Below, piece after piece: positions 1 to 5,528 of a stretch of DNA of 7,372 nt. The DNA is taken from assembly GCA_002342165.1 (NCBI GenBank), contig DDPM01000196.1:1-7372 (forward strand), in the 5' to 3' direction. The position numbers were made by a program, and so were the translations under genes. Within the stretch, counting starts at the first letter, position 1; each line of letters begins with the position of its first letter. The DNA comes from Hylemonella sp. UBA2468. GTDB taxonomy: Bacteria > Pseudomonadota > Gammaproteobacteria > Burkholderiales > Burkholderiaceae_C. The notes below the pieces were generated by a model. It ran no database searches, was not told the origin of the DNA, and worked only from the letters and a program-made list of their open reading frames with translations.

Positions 1-2
1 TC

Positions 3-893
3 ATGACCACCCCCAAAACCAACTTCGACCCTGATTGGCTGGAGCGCATGTACAACAACCGTGAGCTGGTGCCAGACTACGCTCAGTACTTTACGCGTTG
101 GGCCGATGCCTCAGATGACACACGCGAGGCTCACAGCTGCGAAATGGATGTGCCCTATGGCAATGGCCCGCTGGAAAAAATCGATGTGTTTCCACCTTCA
201 CATTTGGCCCCTGCGCCCAAGTCCAAAAAAGGTGGCCCGGTGGTGGTGTTCATTCACGGGGGCTACTGGCGGTCTCTGGACAAGTCCGACCAAGCGTTTA
301 TTGCCCCTGCCTTTACCAACCAAGGCGCCTGCGTGATGGTGCCCAACTACGATTTGTGCCCCAAAGTCACCATTCCGGACATCACGATGCAAATGGTGCA
401 CGCGGTGGCGTGGGCCTATCGCAATGCCCACCGCTACGGCGGCGACAAAAACCGCATCACCGTGATTGGTCATTCGGCAGGGGGGCAATTGGCCGCCATG
501 CTGCTGTTGTGCAACTGGCAACTGGTGGACAAGCGCTTGCCCAAAGATGTGGTCAAGGCGGCCATGTCGATTTCGGGCCTGTACGACCTGGAGCCCCTGA
601 TGCACACGCCTTTCTTGAAGGCCGATTTGCGCCTGACGCCCGAAGACGTCAGCAGAGCCAGCCCCAGCCGTTTGCCCAAGCCCAAGCACGGGGTGCTCTA
701 CACCTTGGTGGGCGCTGACGAAAGTCCTGAATTTGTGCGCCAGAACACGCTGATTCGGGAGGCGTGGGGCCAAAAAGCCGTGCCGGTGTGCGAGGCTATA
801 GAAGGCCATAACCACTTCAGCCTGCTGGAAGACCTGACCGCCCCATGGAAGCGGCTGCACCAGTTGGCCAGCCAAATGGTGATGAAGGCGTAA
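3..893 (+). CDS. alpha/beta hydrolase, arylformamidase-like esterase
   Basis: A 296-residue alpha/beta-hydrolase with no visible signal peptide, so probably cytoplasmic. The oxyanion-hole motif HGGYW lies at residues 85-89. The nucleophile elbow GHSAGG is at 156-161 with Ser158 as the likely nucleophile. An acidic residue in VGADESPEF (Asp239) and a histidine in GHNHFSLL (His269 or His271) complete a plausible triad. HGGYW with this spacing is typical of the kynurenine formamidase/esterase branch, which hydrolyses N-formyl-kynurenine or small esters and amides; the true substrate cannot be read from sequence. The N-terminal pattern DWLERMYNNRELVPDY suits a start near here. Only two bases precede the ATG, so neither a ribosome-binding site nor an upstream extension can be judged. 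The stop codon directly abuts the helicase start, suggesting co-transcription. Fold call is firm, substrate call weak. Confidence 0.88.
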   Translation: MTTPKTNFDPDWLERMYNNRELVPDYAQYFTRWADASDDTREAHSCEMDVPYGNGPLEKIDVFPPSHLAPAPKSKKGGPVVVFIHGGYWRSLDKSDQAFIAPAFTNQGACVMVPNYDLCPKVTIPDITMQMVHAVAWAYRNAHRYGGDKNRITVIGHSAGGQLAAMLLLCNWQLVDKRLPKDVVKAAMSISGLYDLEPLMHTPFLKADLRLTPEDVSRASPSRLPKPKHGVLYTLVGADESPEFVRQNTLIREAWGQKAVPVCEAIEGHNHFSLLEDLTAPWKRLHQLASQMVMKA

Positions 894-3230
894 GTGACGG
901 ACCTGCTGCAAGCGCTCAATGAAGAGCAGGGTGCCGCGGTGGCTTTACCGCCCGAGCACGCCTTGATTTTGGCGGGGGCGGGTTCTGGCAAGACCCGCGT
1001 GCTGACCACCCGTATTGCTTGGCTTTTGCAAACGGGGCAGGTATCTCCTGGCGGTGTGTTGGCCGTCACATTTACCAACAAGGCCGCCCGCGAAATGATG
1101 ACGCGCCTGACCAGCATGCTGCCAGTCAATGTGCGCGGCATGTGGATGGGTACCTTCCATGGCCTGTGCAACCGCATGTTGCGGGCACACCATCGGTCGG
1201 TCAATTTGCCGCAAACCTTCCAAATCCTGGATACCCAAGACCAGTTGTCTGCCATCAAACGGCTGTGCAAGCAGTTTGGGGTGGATGAAGAACGCTTTCC
1301 GCCCAAGCAGTTGCAGTGGTTCATTGCTGGCTGCAAAGAAGACGGCTTGCGGCCCGATGCCGTGCCCGCCCAAGACCCCGACACCCGAAAAAAAATAGAG
1401 GCTTACCAGCTTTACGAAGACCAATGCCAGCGCGAAGGCGTGGTGGACTTTGGTGAGCTGCTGCTGCGCTCTTATGAGCTGCTGCGTGACCACGAGAGTG
1501 TGCGCAGCCACTACCAAAGGCGCTTTAGGCATTTGTTGATTGACGAGTTTCAGGACACCAACAAGCTGCAGTACGCCTGGATCAAGTTGTTGGCGGGCAA
1601 CCCCGGCGATACAAGCAACCAACACAGCGGTGGTGCGGTGTTTGCGGTGGGCGACGACGACCAAAGCATTTACGCCTTCAGGGGTGCCCGTGTAGGCAAC
1701 ATGACCGACTTTGTGCGCGAATTTGGGGTGCAACACCAAATCAAGTTGGAACAAAACTACCGCAGCTACAGCAACATTCTGGACACGGCCAACCACCTGA
1801 TTGGCCACAACCGCCACCGTTTGGGCAAAAACTTGCGCACCACGCAAGGCCCGGGTGAGCCGGTGCGGGTGGTGGAGTCTGTGAGCGACTTTGCCGAGGC
1901 CCAGTGGATGGTGGACGAAATGCGCCAGCTCACCAGCAGCGGCTCAGATCCGGATACCGAATTTCGCAAGCAAGAAGTTGCTGTTTTGTACCGATCCAAC
2001 GCCCAAAGTCGGGTGATTGAAACTGCGCTGTTCAACGCCGGTTTGCCTTACCGTGTGTATGGCGGTTTGCGCTTTTTTGAACGGGCTGAAATCAAGCACG
2101 CCTTGGCCTATCTGCGCCTGCTCGAAAACCCCAAAGACGACACCAGTTTTTTACGGGTGGTGAACTTTCCACCCCGCGGCATTGGGGCGCGCACCTTGGA
2201 GCAGTTGCAAGATGCGGCGGGCACGGGCTGCGCTTTGGTAGAGGCGGTGTCGCGTATGGGCGGTAAGGCAGGAGCCAACTTGAGCGCCTTTGTCGCCAAG
2301 CTGGACGTGCTGCGCGAGCAAACCCACGGCCTGACCCTGCGCGAAATTATTGAACTGGTGCTGGAGCACAGCGGCTTGGTGGAGCACTACCGCACCGACC
2401 GTGAAGGCGCCGACCGCATAGAAAACTTGGAAGAACTGGCCAACGCTGCTGAGAGTTTTGTATCGCTGGAAGGGTTTGGCCGGGACGCCGAGGCGCTGGA
2501 AGCCGCTGTAAACGTTGGCCTAGACGACGACAGTGGCGAAGTCATGTCGCCCTTGGCGGCATTTTTAACCCACGCGGCCCTTGAGGCCGGCGACAACCAA
2601 GCCCAAGAAGGGCAAGACGCGATTCAGCTCATGACGGTGCACGCCAGCAAGGGGCTGGAGTTTGATGTGGTGTTCATTACCGGCTTGGAAGAGGGCCTGT
2701 TTCCTCACGAAAACTCCTTGAACGACTTTGATGGCCTTGAAGAAGAGCGCCGCCTGATGTATGTGGCCATCACCCGTGCCCGCAAGCGCCTGTACCTGAG
2801 CCACTCTCAAACCCGAATGATGCATGGGCAAACCCGCTACAACCTGCGCAGCCGGTTTTTTGACGAGTTGCCCGAAGACACACTGAAGTGGATCACGCCC
2901 AAGCAGGCAGGGTTCAGTCAGGGGTATGGTGCCAGTGCAGACTACGGGTCTTTTAATCGGGGCTTTAACAATGCCGCATCGGACATCTCATCAGGGCCCC
3001 CTTCTGTGTCGGCATCGGTGGCGTCTTCTTTGGGGTTGCAAGCCTCAAGCCCGTCGGGTGCTTCGGTCAACCTGCGTTTGGGTATGCGGGTGTTCCACAA
3101 CAAATTTGGTGAGGGTGTGGTGCTCACGCTGGAGGGTGCGGGTGACGATGCGCGGGCCCAAATCAACTTTCCTCGGCATGGCGTCAAGTGGCTGGCCCTG
3201 TCGGTGGCCAAGCTCACGCCGGTGACTTAA
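894..3230 (+). CDS. uvrD: UvrD/PcrA-type superfamily 1 DNA helicase
   Basis: A 778-residue ATP-dependent 3'-5' DNA helicase, slightly longer than E. coli UvrD (720). The family acts in nucleotide excision repair, mismatch repair and replication-fork clearance. All core motifs are visible in order: Q motif LNEEQ (8-12), Walker A AGAGSGKT (27-34), motif Ia TFTNKAAREM (59-68), GTFH (86-89), Walker B DEFQD (217-221), motif III VGDDDQSIYAFRGA (252-265), motif IV LEQNYRS (285-291), motif V TVHASKGLEF (581-590) and motif VI RRLMYVAITRARKRL (619-633). A low-complexity Ser/Gly/Ala linker precedes a C-terminal Tudor-like domain with GMRVFHNKFGEGVV (from about 730), typical of UvrD/PcrA and absent from Rep. 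The start is GTG, immediately after the TAA of the preceding gene, with only a weak GAAGG at 884-888, so translational coupling is likely. Genomes of this group can carry more than one UvrD-like helicase, so the symbol is less certain than the family. Confidence 0.93.
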   Translation: MTDLLQALNEEQGAAVALPPEHALILAGAGSGKTRVLTTRIAWLLQTGQVSPGGVLAVTFTNKAAREMMTRLTSMLPVNVRGMWMGTFHGLCNRMLRAHHRSVNLPQTFQILDTQDQLSAIKRLCKQFGVDEERFPPKQLQWFIAGCKEDGLRPDAVPAQDPDTRKKIEAYQLYEDQCQREGVVDFGELLLRSYELLRDHESVRSHYQRRFRHLLIDEFQDTNKLQYAWIKLLAGNPGDTSNQHSGGAVFAVGDDDQSIYAFRGARVGNMTDFVREFGVQHQIKLEQNYRSYSNILDTANHLIGHNRHRLGKNLRTTQGPGEPVRVVESVSDFAEAQWMVDEMRQLTSSGSDPDTEFRKQEVAVLYRSNAQSRVIETALFNAGLPYRVYGGLRFFERAEIKHALAYLRLLENPKDDTSFLRVVNFPPRGIGARTLEQLQDAAGTGCALVEAVSRMGGKAGANLSAFVAKLDVLREQTHGLTLREIIELVLEHSGLVEHYRTDREGADRIENLEELANAAESFVSLEGFGRDAEALEAAVNVGLDDDSGEVMSPLAAFLTHAALEAGDNQAQEGQDAIQLMTVHASKGLEFDVVFITGLEEGLFPHENSLNDFDGLEEERRLMYVAITRARKRLYLSHSQTRMMHGQTRYNLRSRFFDELPEDTLKWITPKQAGFSQGYGASADYGSFNRGFNNAASDISSGPPSVSASVASSLGLQASSPSGASVNLRLGMRVFHNKFGEGVVLTLEGAGDDARAQINFPRHGVKWLALSVAKLTPVT

Positions 3231-3231
3231 G

Positions 3232-3280
3232 TTCACCCTAGTCAAGTTCACCTAAGCAAGGTGAACTTGACTAGGGTGAA
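3232..3280. repeat. perfect 22-bp inverted repeat with 5-nt loop
   Basis: The left arm (3232-3253) begins TTCACCCTAGTC. The right arm (3259-3280) is its exact reverse complement, ending GACTAGGGTGAA. The loop is AAGCA (3254-3258). The left arm begins one base after the helicase stop codon. Such a stem would be very stable as RNA, but it is followed by TGCCGATAC rather than a T-run, so it is not a standard intrinsic terminator. It could block 3' exonuclease decay of the helicase mRNA, act as a weak terminator, or bind a regulator as DNA. A 22-bp perfect match this close together is far beyond chance. Confidence 0.9.
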
Positions 3281-3306
3281 TGCCGATACAGGTCTGCAGG
3301 TTTCCC

Positions 3307-3315
3307 TGCTATCTT
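3307..3315 (+). promoter_or_regulatory. possible extended -10 promoter element for the amidohydrolase
   Basis: TGCTATCTT matches the pattern TGn followed by a -10-like hexamer, TATCTT (3310-3315, four of six consensus bases). A start of transcription near 3322 would fall on the tandem decamers and leave a leader of about 36 nt to the ATG. No convincing -35 is present at normal spacing. This is a weak prediction. Confidence 0.2.
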
Positions 3316-3345
3316 GAGTGCAAATTCACCCAAGTTCATCCAATT

Positions 3346-3350
3346 AGGAG
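3346..3350 (+). promoter_or_regulatory. ribosome-binding site that sets the amidohydrolase start
   Basis: AGGAG sits 7 nt before the ATG at 3358. An in-frame ATG at 3280 lies at the end of the hairpin arm, has no ribosome-binding site and would place 26 unrelated residues before the twin-arginine signal peptide. The ATG at 3358 is therefore preferred. Confidence 0.75.
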
Positions 3351-3357
3351 CTCTGCC

Positions 3358-4482
3358 ATGTCACAACCCGCCTCACGCTACACCTGCGCTTGTCACCCTA
3401 ATGAGGCGGCGCACGATTCAGTCACGGCACAGGCGTCTGCCGGTACGTCCCGTCGTGGTTTTTTAAGTGGTCTGGGCGCTTTAGGAGCTTTAGGTGCTGC
3501 ATCGGTATTGCCAGGGTGCGCTAACGTGCCAGGCCAAACCGCCAAGCCTCACCGCATTGACATTCACCACCACATCGTGCCCCCAAGCTACGCCAAAGAG
3601 CTCAAAAGCGTCACGGGTGCTGGTGCGCCGCCATGGTCGGTGCAAGCGTCCTTGGAAGACATGGACAAAAGTGGCATTGCCACCTCGGTGGTGGCGTTGA
3701 TGCAGCCGGGCGCGTACTTCAAACAAGCCAAGGGCCCCGAGCTGGACCGCCGCATGGCCCGCGAAGCCAATGAGTTTGCCGCTCGCATGTCCGTAGACCA
3801 CCCCGGCCGGTTTGGCTCGTTTGCCACCTTGCCGCTGATGGACACCGAAGGCAGCTTGAAAGAAATTGAATACGCCATGGACACCCTGAAGGCCGACGGC
3901 ATTGGCCTGATGACCAGCTACGGCATGCATTACATGGGCGACAAGCGCTTTTGGCCTATTTGGGAAGAGCTCAACCGCCGTAAAGCCACCATTTACACCC
4001 ACCCGCTCATGCCCGATTGCTGCCGCAACCCCATAGAGGGCTTGCCGCCCTCCGCCATTGAATTTGCCACAGACACCACCCGCACCGTGGCCAGCTTGGT
4101 ATTCAGCGGCACGGCCAACAAGTTTCCCAATATCAATTGGATCTGGTCGCACAGCGGCGGCACCATGCCCTTTTTGTGGAGCCGTTTCACACGCCAGCAG
4201 GTGGATATGGGCGACAAAGCCAAAGCCGTGGTGCCCAATGGCGTGTTGTATGAGGTGCAGCGGCATTTTTACGACACCGCCCAAGGCCACCACGAAGGCG
4301 CCATTGCCGCCTTGCGCGCGCTCATTCCCACCTCGCAGATTTTGTTTGGTTCGGATTTTCCCTACCGTACCGGAGAAGAAGTGCGCCAAGGCTTGGCCGA
4401 CCGCAATTTCACCCGTTCGGAGCTGGCCGCCATTGAGCGCGGCAACGCGCTGCGGATTTTGCCGGGGCTTAAAACCGTTTAA
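3358..4482 (+). CDS. Tat-exported amidohydrolase (amidohydrolase 2 / ACMSD-like family)
   Basis: A 374-residue metal-dependent hydrolase or decarboxylase. The N-terminus carries a twin-arginine signal, SRRGFLS (31-37), then a hydrophobic Gly/Ala/Leu stretch ending LPGC (51-54). The protein should therefore be exported folded, and Cys54 may be lipidated, although Pro at -2 is atypical of a lipobox. The mature part is a TIM-barrel amidohydrolase of the family holding 2-amino-3-carboxymuconate semialdehyde decarboxylase (ACMSD). It has DIHHH (69-72, metal ligands His70 and His72), THPL (His215), WSHSGG (His265) and FGSDFPYR (catalytic Asp333). All expected metal and catalytic residues are present, so the enzyme looks intact. 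Members act on aromatic or carboxylic acids; the substrate here is unknown. It stands alone, downstream of the helicase and a repeat-rich leader, without pathway partners. Tat export of this family occurs but is not the textbook cytoplasmic form. Confidence 0.88.
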   Translation: MSQPASRYTCACHPNEAAHDSVTAQASAGTSRRGFLSGLGALGALGAASVLPGCANVPGQTAKPHRIDIHHHIVPPSYAKELKSVTGAGAPPWSVQASLEDMDKSGIATSVVALMQPGAYFKQAKGPELDRRMAREANEFAARMSVDHPGRFGSFATLPLMDTEGSLKEIEYAMDTLKADGIGLMTSYGMHYMGDKRFWPIWEELNRRKATIYTHPLMPDCCRNPIEGLPPSAIEFATDTTRTVASLVFSGTANKFPNINWIWSHSGGTMPFLWSRFTRQQVDMGDKAKAVVPNGVLYEVQRHFYDTAQGHHEGAIAALRALIPTSQILFGSDFPYRTGEEVRQGLADRNFTRSELAAIERGNALRILPGLKTV

Positions 4483-4500
4483 AGGGATCCGTTTAGGAAG

Positions 4501-4520
4501 GTTCAGACCTAAGCCTGAAC
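4501..4520 (+). terminator. weak hairpin after the amidohydrolase gene
   Basis: GTTCAG (4501-4506) and CTGAAC (4515-4520) form a 6-bp stem with an 8-nt loop. A further AA/TT pairing lies outside a single mismatch. It sits 18 nt after the amidohydrolase stop codon and is followed by GTTTAC, not a real T-run. It may contribute to transcript end formation, but it is weak as a terminator. Confidence 0.25.
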
Positions 4521-4524
4521 GTTT
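4509..4524. repeat. 16-bp imperfect direct repeat, left copy
   Basis: CTAAGCCTGAACGTTT here matches CTAGGCCTGAACGTCT at 5513-5528 in 14 of 16 positions, including an exact 10-mer GCCTGAACGT. The pair brackets the toxin-antitoxin module and small ORF. Read on the minus strand, both copies spell Val-Gln-Ala-stop, with a synonymous third-base change in the Ala codon. A match of this quality can also occur by chance within a window this size. Confidence 0.35.
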
Positions 4525-4569
4525 ACAGCAACTCATATAAAGCTGTGTCCAAACGGCAACGAGGAGACC

Positions 4570-4598
4570 TTGACTCGATCTCAATTGAGATACAAAAT
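4570..4598 (+). promoter_or_regulatory. toxin-antitoxin promoter with 14-bp palindromic operator
   Basis: A -35-like TTGACT (4570-4575) is followed by TACAAA (4591-4596, 15-nt spacer) or CAAAAT (4593-4598, 17-nt spacer) as -10 candidates. Between them lies a perfect 14-bp palindrome, ATCTCAATTGAGAT (4578-4591). Antitoxins of the RelB/DinJ family are ribbon-helix-helix DNA-binding proteins that, alone or with their toxin, repress their own promoter at palindromes of this kind. The position between -35 and -10 fits steric repression. The palindrome is certain; its role as operator is inferred. Confidence 0.6.
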
Positions 4599-4610
4599 TC
4601 ATCTTCAAAC

Positions 4611-4616
4611 AGGAGA
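4611..4616 (+). promoter_or_regulatory. ribosome-binding site that sets the antitoxin start
   Basis: AGGAGA lies 6 nt before the ATG at 4623. An in-frame GTG at 4545 would lie upstream of the putative promoter and operator and add 26 residues with no family resemblance. The ATG at 4623 is therefore chosen. Confidence 0.8.
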
Positions 4617-4622
4617 AATGCA

Positions 4623-4904
4623 ATGAGCGCACAAACTTCTATGCTCCACATCAGGGTGGAAGATGACATCAAGGATCAGGCCACTTTGGCCCTAACTGCC
4701 ATGGGTCTTACCATGTCCGACGCAGTGCGACTTTTTTTGCGTCGTGTTGTGGTGGACCAGGCATTTCCTTTGGAACTCAAGGTGCCTAACGCCGAAACTT
4801 TGTCGGCCATAGAAGAGTCACGCGTGATGATGTCTAAGCGAAAAGCTAGGTTCTCTGACGCTGACGCATTACTTGCTGATCTTGAAAAAAACAATCACAA
4901 GTAA
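4623..4904 (+). CDS. dinJ: RelB/DinJ-family antitoxin
   Basis: A 93-residue antitoxin of a type II toxin-antitoxin system. Residues 7-42, from MLHIRVEDDIKDQA through MGLTMSDAVRLFLRRV, match the ribbon-helix-helix pattern of the RelB/DinJ family: a short beta strand that contacts DNA, then two helices for dimerisation. The family's TMSDAVRLFL segment is well kept. The charged C-terminal half (about 50-93) is the part that in this family wraps and neutralises the toxin. Length is close to E. coli DinJ (86). The gene overlaps the toxin start, usual for such pairs, and has its own promoter, palindrome and strong ribosome-binding site, so the module looks self-contained. The antitoxin likely represses its own promoter through the palindrome at 4578-4591. 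Local base composition is AT-richer than the flanking core genes, consistent with acquisition by transfer. Confidence 0.88.
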   Translation: MSAQTSMLHIRVEDDIKDQATLALTAMGLTMSDAVRLFLRRVVVDQAFPLELKVPNAETLSAIEESRVMMSKRKARFSDADALLADLEKNNHK

Positions 4905-5196
4905 ACGTGCGTCCCTTCCTAGGGCAGTAGATTACACAAAGACTTTCCTGAAGGACTGGCAGCGCCTGAGCCATTCCGGTCGGTATGACATGGTGCGTCT
5001 CAAAGAGGCCATGATCTTGCTAATTGCCAATGACGCACCGCTGGGCGCTGAATGGAAGGACCACGCGCTGAAAGGCGAGTGGGCGGACCACAGGGAATGC
5101 CATATCGGTGGCGACTTCCTGCTGATCTACCAGTCAGAAAACAACACCCTTAACTTTGTGCGTGCTGGAACGCATTCTGAACTTTTCAGCAACTGA
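4873..5196 (+). CDS. yafQ: YafQ-family mRNA interferase toxin
   Basis: The toxin partner of the preceding antitoxin, in the RelE/ParE superfamily. YafQ binds the ribosome and cuts mRNA in the A site. Its four key E. coli residues (His50, His63, Asp67, His87) all have counterparts here in conserved blocks: WKDHALKG, HRECHIGGDFLLIY and RAGTHSELF. The toxin therefore appears active. The start is unusual. No ATG or GTG lies in frame before the conserved VDYTKTFLKDW; candidates are TTG at 4873 (107 residues) or TTG at 4882 (104 residues), both inside the antitoxin gene and neither with a clear ribosome-binding site. Translation probably depends on coupling to the antitoxin, which would keep toxin yield low. 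Even from 4882 the protein has about ten more N-terminal residues than E. coli YafQ. Family is firm; exact start is not. Confidence 0.87.
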   Translation: MLILKKTITSKRASLPRAVDYTKTFLKDWQRLSHSGRYDMVRLKEAMILLIANDAPLGAEWKDHALKGEWADHRECHIGGDFLLIYQSENNTLNFVRAGTHSELFSN

Positions 5197-5332
5197 CCTT
5201 ACGGTCTTTAATGATGAAAATGAAAATGTCACACATCGAACCTACTGTCTGATTTAAATGTGAGCTAGCAATGCAAACTGGCTTTTCTGAAAAGTTACGA
5301 CACCTTGCCAAGACGGCACAGATAGGACAAAT

Positions 5333-5503
5333 ATGAGTGAACTTAAAAGTGCTGCGGAATTGGCGCTCACCACACTGGATCTCATCAAGACGTTCTACAA
5401 GCTCCCGCCTTCAGATTTGGGATTGATTGAACGCAGTATCGATCAGCTCAAGGCAGCGCTCAACCCTAACTCACCGCGCAGAGAGCTAGAGCTGACTGAG
5501 TGA
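5333..5503 (+). CDS. small hypothetical protein, 56 residues
   Basis: A short ORF from ATG (5333) to TGA (5501-5503) with a reasonable ribosome-binding site, AGGA at 5324-5327, 5 nt before the start. The protein begins MSELKSAAELALTTLDLIK and ends RRELELTE. It has two probable amphipathic helices (about 2-23 and 28-43) split by KLPPSD, with no cysteines and no membrane segment. I do not recognise a family. It lies 136 nt downstream of the toxin on the same strand, in AT-rich sequence with no clear promoter, so it may be read through from the toxin-antitoxin transcript. The 5197-5332 gap before it holds only a weak GACC-TTAC-GGTC hairpin (5195-5206) and no convincing gene. It could be a real small accessory protein, a remnant of a longer gene, or chance coding potential. 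Confidence 0.45.
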   Translation: MSELKSAAELALTTLDLIKTFYKLPPSDLGLIERSIDQLKAALNPNSPRRELELTE

Positions 5504-5512
5504 GCTTTATCT

Positions 5513-5528
5513 CTAGGCCTGAACGTCT
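5513..5528. repeat. 16-bp imperfect direct repeat, right copy
   Basis: The right copy, CTAGGCCTGAACGTCT, coincides with the last codons and stop of the minus-strand membrane-protein gene. It lies 1004 bp downstream of the left copy at 4509-4524. If the pair is meaningful, it marks the edges of an inserted segment that left the membrane-protein gene intact. Confidence 0.35.

Larger units (their letters stand above)
3229..3341. promoter_or_regulatory. cluster of six AAGTTCACCY-type decamers upstream of amidohydrolase
   Basis: Near-copies of one decamer recur through the whole intergenic spacer. Plus-strand copies are AAGTTCACCC (3229-3238), AAGTTCACCT (3244-3253), AAATTCACCC (3322-3331) and AAGTTCATCC (3332-3341); the last two are in direct tandem. 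Minus-strand copies are AGGTGAACTT (3259-3268) and a partial GGGTGAA (3274-3280). The first four of these sites lie in or overlap the arms of the perfect hairpin, while the tandem pair lies just before the ribosome-binding site of the amidohydrolase. Multiple direct and inverted copies spaced about one helical turn apart in the tandem pair suggest an operator array for an unidentified regulator. No regulator gene is in the window. The repeats are seen; the regulatory role is inferred. Confidence 0.5.

Noticed and set aside
945..1847. Minus-strand open frame of 300 codons within the helicase gene
   Set aside because: It lies opposite the helicase core motifs, with a Val/Ala/Gln/His-rich translation and no family resemblance.
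3247..4514. Similar strings GTTCACCTAAGC (3247-3258) and GTTCAGACCTAAGC (4501-4514) flanking the amidohydrolase
   Set aside because: They align only with a 2-nt gap, and the first is already explained by the decamer array. This is too weak to call an insertion scar.
3490..4632. Long minus-strand open frame of 380 codons opposite the amidohydrolase
   Set aside because: It is antisense to a gene with intact catalytic motifs, has a low-complexity His/Gly/Ala-rich translation and no recognisable domain. It is a codon-bias shadow.
4886..4892. A AAA AAC, a classical -1 frameshift heptamer, in the antitoxin reading frame
   Set aside because: The toxin lies in the +1 frame relative to the antitoxin. 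A -1 shift here enters a frame that stops after about a dozen codons, so ribosomal -1 slippage would not make a fusion with the toxin.
5195..5208. GACC-TTAC-GGTC followed by TT as a toxin-operon terminator
   Set aside because: A 4-bp stem with two or three T is too weak to support a terminator call.
5180..5296. 10-bp inverted repeat AACTTTTCAG (5180-5189) and CTGAAAAGTT (5287-5296)
   Set aside because: The arms are 97 bp apart and one lies in toxin coding sequence. About one such match within 200 bp is expected by chance in a window this size.
5483..5516. CTAGAG/CTCTAG inverted repeat (5486-5491, 5511-5516) as a bidirectional terminator between convergent genes
   Set aside because: A 6-bp stem with a 19-nt loop, and no T-run on either strand.
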